Shown: positions 1 to 8,756, counted from the stretch's first letter. The stretch: DNA of 64,000 bases from Streptomyces sp. NBC_01689 (GCF_036250675.1 NZ_CP109592.1:9845706-9909705), one strand, 5' to 3'. Made by a program: numbers and translations. Notes: generated from the letters alone by a model not told the origin.

Positions 1-1187
1 TTGGTCAGCGGACCGCTGACCCGGAACTTCTGCCCCTCGTAGGCCGGGTGGCGGGTGAGGTTGCCCGCGAAGAAACGCCGGGTGGCCACCTTGCTGTACT
101 CCAGGTGGTCGATGAGCGCGCCCGGCGCGAACGGCGCCCCCGGCACCACGGTGATGGCGAAACCGAACCAGCTCGGATCGCTGCCCGGGGTCGCCTCCGG
201 CAGCACCAGGTGCGGAAGACCGTCCAACCCCTCCCGCAGCCGCGCCCAGTTGTGACGCCGGGCCTTGCCGAACTCGTCGATGTGCGTCAGCTGCTGCAGA
301 CCCAGCGCCGCCTGCACGTCGGTCGACTTCAGGTTGTAACCCACGTGCGAGAAGATGTATTTGTGGTCGTAGCCGGCCGGCAGCGTCCCCATCTGGTGCT
401 CGAACCGCTTGAAGCAGCGGTTGTCCTCGGCCGGCTCGCACCAGCAGTCCCGGCCCCAGTCGCGCATGGACTCCACGATGCGCGCCAGCGCCAGGTTGTC
501 CGTCAGGACCACCCCGCCCTCACCCATCGTGATGTGGTGCGCCGGGTAGAAACTCTCGGTCGCCAGATCACCGAACGTGCCGGTGAGACGGCCGTTGTAG
601 GTGCTGCCCAGCGCGTCGCAGTTGTCCTCGATGAGGAACAGGCCGTGGTCGTCGGCGATCTGCGCGATCTCCTCCACGGCGTACGGGTTGCCGAGCGCGT
701 GCGCCACCATGATGGCCCGCGTCCGCGGACCGATGGCCTGCTCGATCCGCTCCGGCGTCGGGTTGTACGTGCCGATCTCGATGTCGGTGAAGACCGGCAC
801 CAGACCGTTCTGGATGATCGGGTTGACGGTCGTCGGGAACCCGGCCGCCACGGTGACCACCTCGTCGCCCGGCACCAGACGGCTGTCCTCCAGCTGCGGT
901 GAGGTGAGCGAGCTGAGCGCCAGCAGGTTCGCCGACGAACCGGAGTTCGTCAGATGCGCCTTGCGCAGACCGAAGTACTTGGCCAGCGCCCGTTCCAGCT
1001 TGCGCGAGCTCGGCCCGGCCGCGATCCGCATGTCCAGGGCCGCCTCGACCAGCGCGACCCGGTCGTCCTCGTCGAGGACGGCACCGGAGGCCATGACGGA
1101 CGTGATCCCGGGCACGAATCCCGAGGACGCGTTGGAGCGGTGGTACTCGCGTACCAGGTCGAGGATCTCTGTCTTGTCGTTGCCCAT
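1..1187 (-). CDS. NDP-4-keto-6-deoxyhexose 3-dehydratase (E1/RfbH type), 3' end cut by window edge
   Basis: This is a DegT/DnrJ/EryC1-fold enzyme of the RfbH/SpnQ class, which removes the C3 hydroxyl of an NDP-4-keto-6-deoxyhexose using PMP and a [2Fe-2S] cluster together with an E3 reductase. Two diagnostics are visible. The position that is the PLP lysine in ordinary DegT aminotransferases lies in SFYPAHHITMGEGG, with His instead of Lys. Four cysteines follow the exact E1 spacing C-X57-C-X1-C-X7-C, from DNCDALG to CWC to NRCFKRF. The ATG at 1187 follows a GGGAGG ribosome site. About 395 codons are visible; the family is usually 430-440 aa, so roughly 40 C-terminal residues lie beyond the left edge. 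No E3 reductase is visible in this window. It is divergent from the acyltransferase on its right. The class is clear; whether the substrate really is a sugar is inference. Confidence 0.88.
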   Translation of the reverse strand, partial: MGNDKTEILDLVREYHRSNASSGFVPGITSVMASGAVLDEDDRVALVEAALDMRIAAGPSSRKLERALAKYFGLRKAHLTNSGSSANLLALSSLTSPQLEDSRLVPGDEVVTVAAGFPTTVNPIIQNGLVPVFTDIEIGTYNPTPERIEQAIGPRTRAIMVAHALGNPYAVEEIAQIADDHGLFLIEDNCDALGSTYNGRLTGTFGDLATESFYPAHHITMGEGGVVLTDNLALARIVESMRDWGRDCWCEPAEDNRCFKRFEHQMGTLPAGYDHKYIFSHVGYNLKSTDVQAALGLQQLTHIDEFGKARRHNWARLREGLDGLPHLVLPEATPGSDPSWFGFAITVVPGAPFAPGALIDHLEYSKVATRRFFAGNLTRHPAYEGQKFRVSGPLT

Positions 1188-1500
1188 CGGCTGGTGGCCT
1201 CCCTGTGGCTGCCGGCGGGGACGGAGCCGTGGCCTCGACGGCAGGAAGTGCGAGCGGGGTCCCCGGGCCGGGCTTGTGCCGTCCGGGAAGCCCAGCCCAA
1301 CACACGGCGCACCGGCCTGCCCAGCGCTGCCGGACAAGTCTAGGGAACAACCAAAACCCGGCCCGCGCACGGCCGTTGGTGGCCTGAGCAGCCACGGGGA
1401 AGACCCGCGGACGAGGACTAGTGATTTCCTCGCCCGGTCCGCGGAACGCTGGAGTGTCAGGTCAACAGGCACGCCCGCAGGCCGATTCCAGTGAGGCTCG
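1188..1500. promoter_or_regulatory. Divergent intergenic region between the 3-dehydratase and BAHD genes
   Basis: This stretch separates two divergently transcribed cluster genes and must hold both promoters. I see no convincing -35/-10 pair or strong palindrome. No reading frame in it looks like a gene. Confidence 0.4.
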
Positions 1501-2865
1501 ATGAACAACACTTCAGCTGCGTCCCGGACACGGCACCACACCGTCACCGTCCGGGCCGGCGAAGCGACCGCGGAGCGCGTGCGCCTGAGCGTCTACGACC
1601 TCATGACCGGCACGTTCGCGACCCCGCGCACCTTCTACTACCGCCGGACGCTGGACGCCGCGGCGCTGCGCGCCTCACTGGCCGCGACCCTGCCGCACTA
1701 CCCGCTGCTGACCGGACGGCTGGTCCGTGACGACGACCGCGGGCTCAGCGTCGTCTGCGACGACGCGGGCGTCCCGTTCACCGAGAGCCACAGCGACCGG
1801 CCCATGCCCGAGTACGGCTTGGGCCGTTCGGCCAAGGACGACATCGGCTCCTACCTCCACAAGGCCAGCGCCTTCCGGATCGTCGGGCACGACACCCCGC
1901 TGCTGACCGTGCGGGTCACCCATATGCGCGGCGGCGGCTCGGTCCTCGGCGTCTCGATCAACCACAGCATCGTCGACGGCGCGGGATACCTCGACTTCCT
2001 GCGGCACTGGTCGCGCGTCCACCACGGCGAGGAGCACCGCGCGGCCCCGTACGCCCGCACGCTCCTCGACGGCCTCGCGGAGGGCGCCGCGCCCGACGCC
2101 GCACGGCACAGCAGCCAGTACGCCCTGGTGTCCGGACCGCGGAAGGCCCGCTTCATCCTCCGGGTCAACGCCGGTGCGCGACGCGTGCGCACCCTCACCC
2201 TGCGCTTCGCCGCCGAGGAGGTGCGGGCGCTGAAGGAGCACGCCCGCGCCGGGCTCGCCGGCAGCGGTCTGCGGGTCTCCAGCGGCGACGCGCTCAGCGC
2301 GCACCTGTGGAAGGTCCTCGCCGACCTGCGGGCGCGCCCAGACGACAGCGCGGAGCGGCTCGGCATGGTCGTCGGCCTGCGCTCCGCGCTGCGCGCGGCC
2401 CTGCCCGACGGGTACTGGGGCAACGCCGTCACCAACGTCACGCCGGAGATGCGGGCCGCGGAACTGCGCGCCGCCTCGCTCGCCGACACCGTCGCGGCCG
2501 TCCGCCGGGCCGTCGACGGCATCACCGCCGACCGGGTACGCGACGAGGCCGCCTTCCTGGAGGCCCAGCGCGACGCCCGCCGCACCCACCTCGTCCTGAG
2601 CCGGATGGCCCTGGACGCCTTCGGGGGAACCGTCGCGGTCAACAACGTCAGCCGGCTGCCCGTCTACGAGATCGACCTCGGCGCGGGACGGCCGTTCTGG
2701 TTCGAGTTCCCCGCCAGCCCCGTGCCGTGGTCGATCCTGATCACTCCCACACCGGTGGACGACGGCAGCCGGGACGTGCACTTCAGCGTCCCGCGCGAGA
2801 GCGCGCGGGCACTCCTCACGCCGGAGTGGACCAAGCGGCTGCACACGTACGCGCCGGACGCCTGA
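1501..2865 (+). CDS. BAHD-family acyltransferase (bacterial)
   Basis: This 454-aa protein has the architecture of the plant-type BAHD/condensation-fold acyltransferases, which move an acyl group from a CoA (or carrier) thioester to an alcohol or amine. The catalytic HxxxD is present as NHSIVDG (His155-Asp159). The structural DFGWG motif is degenerate, read as DLGAG in YEIDLGAGRPFWFEF near residue 390. An N-terminal FYYRRTLD...LPHYPLLTGRL segment matches the usual start of the fold. The ATG at 1501 is followed by coding sequence; the ribosome site is weak. It is a single gene flanked by a divergent dehydratase and a gene-poor stretch. A tailoring role, acylating the cluster product, is inferred from context. 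A stand-alone condensation domain is the main alternative. Confidence 0.75.
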   Translation: MNNTSAASRTRHHTVTVRAGEATAERVRLSVYDLMTGTFATPRTFYYRRTLDAAALRASLAATLPHYPLLTGRLVRDDDRGLSVVCDDAGVPFTESHSDRPMPEYGLGRSAKDDIGSYLHKASAFRIVGHDTPLLTVRVTHMRGGGSVLGVSINHSIVDGAGYLDFLRHWSRVHHGEEHRAAPYARTLLDGLAEGAAPDAARHSSQYALVSGPRKARFILRVNAGARRVRTLTLRFAAEEVRALKEHARAGLAGSGLRVSSGDALSAHLWKVLADLRARPDDSAERLGMVVGLRSALRAALPDGYWGNAVTNVTPEMRAAELRAASLADTVAAVRRAVDGITADRVRDEAAFLEAQRDARRTHLVLSRMALDAFGGTVAVNNVSRLPVYEIDLGAGRPFWFEFPASPVPWSILITPTPVDDGSRDVHFSVPRESARALLTPEWTKRLHTYAPDA

Positions 2866-3768
2866 CCCGGGCTTCCACCCCGGCACCACCGGCACGCCCG
2901 CGGTCCGGCCTCCGCCCGGGCCTGCCCTGGTGCCACCGGACGCCTGCCGCCCGGGCTCTGCCCGGAACCGTCCCCGCGCCACCGGATGCCTGACACCGAG
3001 GCTCTGCCCGGGGGCTGTCCTGGCGTCACCGGACGCGCGACCCCCGGGCGGGTTCCGCTCGACGCCGTCCCGGCGACACCGCACGCCTGGCCTGCCGGCG
3101 CCGTTCGCCCACGATCCGGCGTCCGGCCAACTCGCTGCGCGCCGCCGGGCTCACCTCCGATCCAGCCGTCCGGATTCACCGCCGGTCCGCTCGTCCGGAT
3201 TCACCGCCGGTCCGGACGGGCGGACTTGCCACGGGTCCGGCCGGGCCGTTCCCGTCGATTCCGCCCCGCACCGGCCGACTCGCCCCCGCCGCCGGTGCGC
3301 CTCCGGCACCTCCGGTCCCGCATCGCGGACACTCTCCGGCTGCGCGCGCCCGGCAGGGCCCCCGCCGCGGCCCGCTCCGCTCAAGCCGGACCAGCCCGGG
3401 CAGCTCACCCAGGCCCGGCTCGTCTCACCCGGGCTCGGCCCGCCCTCCGTCAGACCCGACGGGGGCCGGACGGCCCGCCCTCCGTCAGACCCAGACCGCT
3501 TCCACCACGCCCAGACCCCTTCACCCCGCCGAGACGACCGCGGCCACGCCTGGACCCCCTCCGCCACGCCGAGACGACCTCCGCCGCCGCGGGTGTCATC
3601 TCCCGCGTGCACGCCCCGGCTTCGGGCGGCGCACGCCGGAGGCCCTGGTGCCGCCCGCCGCAGGCGCCCGGGCGCCCGGGGGAATGCCGGAGCCCGGCGT
3701 CCCCCGAGGACGCCGGGCCCGATGCGTGTGCGAGGCGGTCGGCACCGCGTCGCCGGGACGGGGCGGGC
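2866..3768. other. Non-coding, extremely GC-rich 0.9-kb spacer with short repeats
   Basis: Long open frames on both strands here have low-complexity Pro/Arg/Ala translations and no ribosome sites, so I do not call genes. A 23-bp segment around CGTCCGGATTCACCGCCGG occurs twice in tandem at 3167-3214, and CCGCCCTCCGTCAGACCC occurs twice around 3440-3490. The spacer lies between two convergent genes, so it may only contain degraded DNA and terminators. Confidence 0.5.
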
Positions 3769-4980
3769 CTACAGCCCGACCGCTGTCCGCAGGGCGTTGA
3801 CGCGGTCGGTGCGCTCCCACGTGAAGGCGTCGCCCTCGCGGCCGAAGTGGCCGTAGGCGGCGGTCTGCGCGTAGATCGGGCGCAGCAGGTCGAGGTCGCG
3901 GATGATCGCGGCCGGGCGCAGGTCGAAGACCTCGTCGATGGCCTTCTCGATCCGGTCGACGTCGACGGTGTGGGTGCCGAAGGTCTCCACGAACAGGCCG
4001 ACCGGCCGCGCCTTGCCGATGGCGTAGGCGACCTGGACCTCGCAGCGCGAGGCGAGCCCGGCGGCGACGACGTTCTTGGCGACCCAGCGCATCGCGTACG
4101 CGGCGGAACGGTCGACCTTGGACGGGTCCTTGCCGGAGAAGGCGCCGCCGCCGTGACGGGCCATGCCGCCGTACGTGTCGATGATGATCTTGCGGCCGGT
4201 GAGGCCGGCGTCGCCCATCGGGCCGCCGATCTCGAAGCGGCCGGTCGGGTTGACCAGCAGGCGGTAGCCCTCGGTGTCCAGCTTGATGCCGTTGTCCGCG
4301 AGCGCCCGCACCTCCGGTTCGACGACGAACTCGCGGATGTCCGGGGCGAGCAGCGAGTCGAGGTCGATGTCCGCGGAGTGCTGGGAGGACACGACGACGG
4401 TGTCCAGGCGGACCGCCCGGTCGCCGTCGTACTCGATGGTGACCTGGGTCTTGCCGTCGGGGCGCAGGTAGGGGACCGTGCCGTTCTTGCGGACCTCGGA
4501 GAGCCGGTGGGAGAGCCGGTGCGCGAGGTGGATCGGCAGCGGCATCAGCTCCGGGGTCTCGTCCGTCGCGTAGCCGAACATCAGGCCCTGGTCACCGGCG
4601 CCCTGCTGGTCCAGGTCGTCGCTCTGGCCGTCCCCGGCGCGCTTCTCGTACGCGGAGTCGACGCCCTGGGCGATGTCGGGGGACTGGGTGCCGATCGACG
4701 TGGACACCCCGCACGACAGTCCGTCGAAGCCCTTGACGGAGGAGTCGTAGCCGATCTCCAGGATCTTGTCCCGGACGAGCTGGGCGATCGGCACGTAGGC
4801 GGTGGTCGCGACCTCGCCGGCCACGTGCACCAGGCCGGTGGTGATCAGTGTCTCCACCGCCACGCGTGAGGTGGGGTCCTGGCGCAGCAGCGCGTCGAGG
4901 ATGGTGTCGCTGATCTGGTCGGCGATCTTGTCGGGGTGTCCCTCTGTGACGGACTCCGAGGTGAACAGGCGGTGAGACAC
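3769..4980 (-). CDS. metK: S-adenosylmethionine synthetase
   Basis: This 403-aa protein makes S-adenosylmethionine from methionine and ATP in the cytosol. It is full length for MetK, with the N-terminal [20 protein letters not shown] segment, the [10 protein letters not shown] loop and the [20 protein letters not shown] nucleotide-binding region. Translation starts at GTG 4980 behind AAGGGAGC. It is the last gene of the leftward operon that begins with the AMP-ligase, immediately downstream of the MTA/SAH nucleosidase. Streptomycetes normally carry one housekeeping metK, so a second copy inside a cluster suggests dedicated SAM supply. I cannot tell from this window alone whether this is the only copy. 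Confidence 0.97.
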   Translation of the reverse strand: MSHRLFTSESVTEGHPDKIADQISDTILDALLRQDPTSRVAVETLITTGLVHVAGEVATTAYVPIAQLVRDKILEIGYDSSVKGFDGLSCGVSTSIGTQSPDIAQGVDSAYEKRAGDGQSDDLDQQGAGDQGLMFGYATDETPELMPLPIHLAHRLSHRLSEVRKNGTVPYLRPDGKTQVTIEYDGDRAVRLDTVVVSSQHSADIDLDSLLAPDIREFVVEPEVRALADNGIKLDTEGYRLLVNPTGRFEIGGPMGDAGLTGRKIIIDTYGGMARHGGGAFSGKDPSKVDRSAAYAMRWVAKNVVAAGLASRCEVQVAYAIGKARPVGLFVETFGTHTVDVDRIEKAIDEVFDLRPAAIIRDLDLLRPIYAQTAAYGHFGREGDAFTWERTDRVNALRTAVGL

Positions 4981-5019
4981 GGCGCTCCCTTGGGTGCGGG
5001 GGCTGTCGGCGGTGAAGCC

Positions 5020-5718
5020 CTATGCGGCGCGGGGCGCTGACAGCGGGTGGACGGTGAAGACGGCGGACGTGCGGGTGCGGCGGGGGAGGCGGCGGGGCGT
5101 GCGGGGTGCGGGGAGGTGCTGTGCGACCCAGCCGGCCAGGATTCCGGCGGCGTGGTCGAGTGCCTCGGGCCAGGTGGTACGTGCGTCCTCGTCGGCGCTG
5201 TCACTGACGAACTTGACGAGACGTACGGGGATGTTGAGGTGCTGTGCCACGGTCGCGACGGCGTAGCCCTCCATGTCGACGAGGTCGGCCTCCTGGGCGA
5301 GCCGGTCGCGGACGGCGGAGTCCGTGACGAAGGTGTCGCCGGTCGCGAGGGTGGGCCCGCGGTCCGCGCCCACGGTGAGGGGGGCACCGTAGACGCGGCC
5401 GCTGATCCGGTGCAGGAGGGCGGTGTCGAAGTCGTGCTGGACGACCCGGGAGATCTCGTGGACGCCCGGCAGGCCGTCCTTCAGCGCTCCGGCCGTGCCG
5501 AGGTTGACGATCTCGCCGGGGCGCTCGCCCCGGGACAGGGTGAGGGCGAGGGCCGCGGCCGCGTTGACCTTTCCCATCCCGGTGACCAGCAGGGGGAAGC
5601 GGCCGTCGAGGTGGGCCGCCTCCTCCGCCACGGCCGCGACGATCAGCGGCGCGTCGGAGCGGATCTCACCGATGAGGCGGGGGGAGAACGCGTGGTCGGT
5701 GACCGGGTGGAGGGACAC
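5020..5718 (-). CDS. 5'-methylthioadenosine/S-adenosylhomocysteine nucleosidase family protein
   Basis: This 232-aa protein belongs to the PNP/UDP phosphorylase fold, MTAN (Pfs) branch, which cleaves adenine from MTA or SAH. Recognisable segments are the N-terminal AAVAEEAAHL (catalytic Glu region), VTGMGKVNAA, VNLGTAG, VDMEGYAVA (substrate-binding Glu150) and VKFVSDSAD (catalytic Asp173). I chose GTG 5718, which follows GGCAGGAAG, over the upstream TTG at 5739. A basic C-terminal tail of about 30 residues (PRTPRRLPRRTRTS) is unusual. It sits 39 bp upstream of metK and 24 bp after the unknown 172-aa gene. The pair makes SAM and removes its nucleoside by-product. MTA versus SAH specificity cannot be decided here. 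Confidence 0.85.
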   Translation of the reverse strand: MSLHPVTDHAFSPRLIGEIRSDAPLIVAAVAEEAAHLDGRFPLLVTGMGKVNAAAALALTLSRGERPGEIVNLGTAGALKDGLPGVHEISRVVQHDFDTALLHRISGRVYGAPLTVGADRGPTLATGDTFVTDSAVRDRLAQEADLVDMEGYAVATVAQHLNIPVRLVKFVSDSADEDARTTWPEALDHAAGILAGWVAQHLPAPRTPRRLPRRTRTSAVFTVHPLSAPRAA

Positions 5719-5742
5719 GGCGCTTCCTGCCTTTCGCAAGGG

Positions 5743-6261
5743 TCAGCCCACCGGGCGCTCGGTGTCGAAGTCGTCGAGGTAGGCCTGCTTCGCGGCGGTG
5801 TCGCGCGCCGAGCGCAGGTAGAGCGACCAGGCGCGCCGCTCGTGCCCGGTCACGTCCAGTTCGACGACGTCCTGGGCGGCGAGCTGCAGGCCGGGCTCCT
5901 GTTCGTAGGGGCGGAAGCCGTCGCCGGTGTCGGCGTAGATCGCCTGGACCAGCTCGTTGCGGTCCCGCCACACGCAGACCTGCATGAAGTAGTGGTCGCC
6001 GCAGCGGTGCAGCAGCACGTAGCCGAACTCCTTGCGGAACGCCAGCCGTCCGGCGGCCTCCTCGGCCCGCAGGAACACCCGCGCCCGCTCGCCGACCTCG
6101 GGCGTCGCCTCCTGCTCCGCGCCGCGGATGTCGTACCACTTCAGGTAGGCGCCCGGCAGGACGAGGTGCCCTCCGGGGTGGCTGCGGTGCAGCGTGTGCG
6201 ACCAGCCGGCGTACTCGGCGTATCCGGTGAGGTCGTCGCGGGTCGTGGCCGCTGCCGACAC
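5743..6261 (-). CDS. Unknown 172-aa protein of the biosynthetic operon
   Basis: I do not recognise this family. The protein has no signal peptide or membrane helix and is rich in aromatic and acidic residues, with segments such as YLKWYDIRGAEQE, KEFGYVLLHRCGDHYFMQV and ELDVTGHERRAWSLYLRS. GTG 6261 is preferred because AGGAACGGAG lies just upstream; an in-frame ATG at 6294 has no ribosome site. It lies between the transglutaminase-like gene (140-bp gap) and the nucleosidase gene (24-bp gap) and is co-directional, so it probably contributes to the same pathway. The compact size and mixed alpha/beta look would suit a small binding or cyclase-like protein, but that is only a guess. Confidence 0.7.
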   Translation of the reverse strand: MSAAATTRDDLTGYAEYAGWSHTLHRSHPGGHLVLPGAYLKWYDIRGAEQEATPEVGERARVFLRAEEAAGRLAFRKEFGYVLLHRCGDHYFMQVCVWRDRNELVQAIYADTGDGFRPYEQEPGLQLAAQDVVELDVTGHERRAWSLYLRSARDTAAKQAYLDDFDTERPVG

Positions 6262-6401
6262 AGCGATCTCCGTTCCTGTGGGGTGCGGGTACATACGGGT
6301 GCGGGTGGGGGCGAGGTGGTGCAGGGGGGTGCGGGGTGGTGGGCGGTCCGGTGCGGCCGGCCCGGCGGGGGAGACCGGGTGGGGCCGCACCGGACCCCGT
6401 C

Positions 6402-7121
6402 TCAGACCGTCGCGGTCGCGGCCTCGTCGGCCAGCGATCCGGAGACGGTGGTGTGGGCGCTCGCGAACAGCTGCGGGTGGGCCCGCTGGATCCCGCCGAC
6501 CACCAGGTCGTAGGGGACGTCGTCGAAGGAGCCGTGCTCGTGGATGAACTCCATGTGCTGCCGGCCGTCCTCGTCGAACGGGTGGTACAGGCTGTCCGTG
6601 CGGCCGTCGAAGTCCAGCGGCTTGATCTTGTAGAGCTTGCAGAGAAGCTTGTTGAAGACCGGGGTCGCCTTCACCCACCTGCCGTCGAGCTCGACCACGG
6701 TCAGGCTGTGGAAGCGGAAGACGTCCCCGCCGACCAGCTCCCGCAGCCGCGGCGAGGCGAGGTGGTTGCGCACGTCGCCGTAGTAGACGCGGCTCGGGAT
6801 GCCCACGGCGCGCAGCGCGGCCGCGTAGAGGATGGACTTGTGGACGCAGAACCCGAAGCCCTTCTCCAGCACGCCGGTCGCGCTCAGCCCGTGCCGGGTC
6901 AGATCGGCGCCGTACACCTCGTAGGTGATGCCGTCGCGCACCGCGTAGTAGAGCGCGATCGCCTTCTGCGTCTTTGTCTCGCTCTCCTTGGCCCGGGCGA
7001 GGGTCTTGTCGACGAACGCGCGGACGGCCGGCGAGCGGTGGTCCAGGAACTCGGTCGCGGCCAGAGTGGCCGTCTCGGTGGCGGTGCCGGCCGCAGCCGC
7101 GGCACCGGTGTTCTCTGCCAT
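6402..7121 (-). CDS. Transglutaminase-like superfamily protein, possible amide-bond-forming or releasing enzyme
   Basis: This 239-aa protein carries a transglutaminase-like core. The nucleophile region is GFGFCVHKSILYAAALRAVG (Cys92), followed by PSRVYYGDV and a His region FRFHSLTVVELDGRWVKATP (His138). The usual Asp of the triad, normally just after this block, is not obvious; the segment reads KATPVFNK. Some homologues in antibiotic clusters (AdmF of andrimid is the precedent) form amide bonds from carrier-bound acyl groups instead of crosslinking proteins. It lies within the carrier-protein operon, 25 bp after the dehydrogenase-like gene. ATG 7121 follows GGAAGGAATCCCGAG. A release or condensation role is inference from context. 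Confidence 0.78.
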   Translation of the reverse strand: MAENTGAAAAAGTATETATLAATEFLDHRSPAVRAFVDKTLARAKESETKTQKAIALYYAVRDGITYEVYGADLTRHGLSATGVLEKGFGFCVHKSILYAAALRAVGIPSRVYYGDVRNHLASPRLRELVGGDVFRFHSLTVVELDGRWVKATPVFNKLLCKLYKIKPLDFDGRTDSLYHPFDEDGRQHMEFIHEHGSFDDVPYDLVVGGIQRAHPQLFASAHTTVSGSLADEAATATV

Positions 7122-7146
7122 GTTTCTCGGGATTCCTTCCAGATCC

Positions 7147-8313
7147 TCAGGCCTGCGCGGGCCTGAGCGGACGGTTCAGGCCCATGAGGGTGGCCAGACG
7201 CTGGCGCTGGATCTCCGAGGTGCCGGAGTAGATCCGCCCGCCCACGGCGTCCCGCAGGTCCTTCTCGACTCCGTACTCGCTGACGTAGCCGTAACCGCCG
7301 AAGACCTGGATCGCGTTCAGCGCGGAGCGCACGTTCGCCTCGCTCACCACCAGCTTGGTCATCGCGACGTCACTGGCGGCGTCGGCCTTGGACTGCACCT
7401 TCTCGGCGGTGTCGTAGATCCACTTCTGTGAGGTCTCCAGGTCGATCCGCATCTCGACGATCATGTTGGCGACCGACTGGTTCGCGCCGATGACCGACCC
7501 GAACTGGGTACGGGTACGGGCGTACTCCACGCACCGCTCCAGGCGCCGGCGCATCTCGCCGACGTTGATCCCGAAGCCGCACAGGATCTCCCACTTCATG
7601 ACGTGGTCGAAGATGAGGAACCCCGCGCCCTTGCTGCCGACCACGTGGTCCCGGGGCACCCGGACGTCGTCCAGGAAGACCTCGGCCAGCGGCGAGGTGC
7701 GCAGCCCCATCTTCGAGATGGGGTTGCCGACCGACAGGCCCGGCGAGTCGCGGCGCACCAGGAACGCGGTGATCCCGGCCAGGTCACCGGGCGCGCCGGT
7801 CCGGGCGTAGACGACGATCACGTCGGCGATCGAGGCGTTGCTGATGAACGACTTGCTCCCGTTGAGGACGAAGTCGTCGCCGTCCAGGACGGCGGTGGTC
7901 TGCATCCCCATCACGTCCGAACCGCCGGAGGGTTCGGTGATGGCGTGCGCGCCGATCATCGTGCCGGCGCAGATCTCCGGCAGGTAGCGGGCCTTGAGCG
8001 CCGACGAACCGAACCGCTGGAGCGGGACACCGGTGCTGACCATGTGGGTGGAGACCGAGAAGTTCAGCCCGGAGTCCTGGCAGTCGTGGCCGAGCTGCTC
8101 CAGCACATGGACGGTGGTCAGCAGGTCCTTGCCCAGACCCCCGTGGAGGGGGTCGAACGGCAGCCCGAACAGGCCCACGTCCCTGAGTCGTTGCCAGCCG
8201 TCCCGGTCGAACGTGCCGTCCCGGTCGCGTTCGAGGTGGTCGGCGCCGGCCTTCGAGGCCACGGCGCCGATCGCCTCACGCAGTTCCTGCTGTTCCTCGC
8301 TCCAGCGCATCAT
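7147..8313 (-). CDS. Acyl-CoA dehydrogenase-like flavoprotein
   Basis: This 388-aa protein has the full acyl-CoA dehydrogenase fold with FAD-binding blocks AHAITEPSGGSDVMG and NGSKSFISNA, RTRTQFG, and a C-terminal QVFGGYGYVSEYGVEKDLRDA. The residue that is the catalytic Glu in most members (YEGT) is Ser363 here (RIYSGTSEIQR). A Glu at 242 (KWEILCGFG) occupies the place used by isovaleryl-CoA dehydrogenase, so the enzyme may still be active with a relocated base. Start is one of two adjacent ATGs, 8313 or 8310. It follows the EctC-like gene by 20 bp. A substrate bound to the neighbouring carrier protein is more likely than free CoA ester, in line with other clusters of this layout, but this is inferred. 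Confidence 0.9.
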   Translation of the reverse strand: MMRWSEEQQELREAIGAVASKAGADHLERDRDGTFDRDGWQRLRDVGLFGLPFDPLHGGLGKDLLTTVHVLEQLGHDCQDSGLNFSVSTHMVSTGVPLQRFGSSALKARYLPEICAGTMIGAHAITEPSGGSDVMGMQTTAVLDGDDFVLNGSKSFISNASIADVIVVYARTGAPGDLAGITAFLVRRDSPGLSVGNPISKMGLRTSPLAEVFLDDVRVPRDHVVGSKGAGFLIFDHVMKWEILCGFGINVGEMRRRLERCVEYARTRTQFGSVIGANQSVANMIVEMRIDLETSQKWIYDTAEKVQSKADAASDVAMTKLVVSEANVRSALNAIQVFGGYGYVSEYGVEKDLRDAVGGRIYSGTSEIQRQRLATLMGLNRPLRPAQA

Positions 8314-8333
8314 GACGGGGAAGTGTCCGATCC

Positions 8334-8711
8334 TCAGTACTGGGAAAAGGCTTCGTCGCTGAGCGCGTGGCTCTCGTCGCCCCTCAGCGGCGGGTTGAAG
8401 ACGCTCACGAGCTCCATGTCCTGGTCGGGGGAGGCGATCAGGAAGTGGGCGTCGTGCTCGTCGAGGACGTACAGCACACCGGGGGTCAGGTCCTGCGCGA
8501 CGCTGCCGTCGGCGGCCTCGACACGGCCCGAGCCGGAGATGCAGTAGCACGCCTCGAGGTGACGCCGGTACTGCAGCCGTGACTTCGTGCCCGCGCGGAC
8601 GACGGTGTGACAGATGCCGAAGCCCATGTTGTCCGCTTCGACCAGGAGGCGGTGACTCGGACCGCTTCCCCACTCGACCGGTGTGACCTGCGACTTCTCG
8701 CGAATGAACAT
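8334..8711 (-). CDS. EctC-like (ectoine synthase family) cupin
   Basis: This 125-aa protein aligns by eye over its whole length with ectoine synthase, the metal-dependent cupin that cyclises N-gamma-acetyl-diaminobutyrate by loss of water. The core reads [18 protein letters not shown], then [20 protein letters not shown] and [16 protein letters not shown]. Residues matching the metal-binding Glu, Tyr and His of EctC are Glu53, Tyr81 and a His in DEHDAH. ATG 8711 follows AGAAAGGAA. No ectA, ectB or ectD is present in the window; instead the neighbours are a carrier protein, an AMP-ligase and a dehydrogenase. A cyclisation or dehydration of a different, perhaps carrier-bound, amino acid is therefore likelier than ectoine production. 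Confidence 0.82.
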   Translation of the reverse strand: MFIREKSQVTPVEWGSGPSHRLLVEADNMGFGICHTVVRAGTKSRLQYRRHLEACYCISGSGRVEAADGSVAQDLTPGVLYVLDEHDAHFLIASPDQDMELVSVFNPPLRGDESHALSDEAFSQY

Positions 8712-8756
8712 GGTTTCCTTTCTTTCTCCTGGTGTGGAGGTGCGGGGGAGCGGGGG

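Noticed and set aside
2930..4869. Long plus-strand frames opposite metK
   Set aside because: They are the antisense shadow of metK and of a non-coding spacer; metK is unambiguous on the other strand.
8334..8711. Ectoine biosynthesis locus
   Set aside because: Only the EctC-like gene is present; ectA, ectB and ectD are absent and the neighbours point to a carrier-protein pathway.
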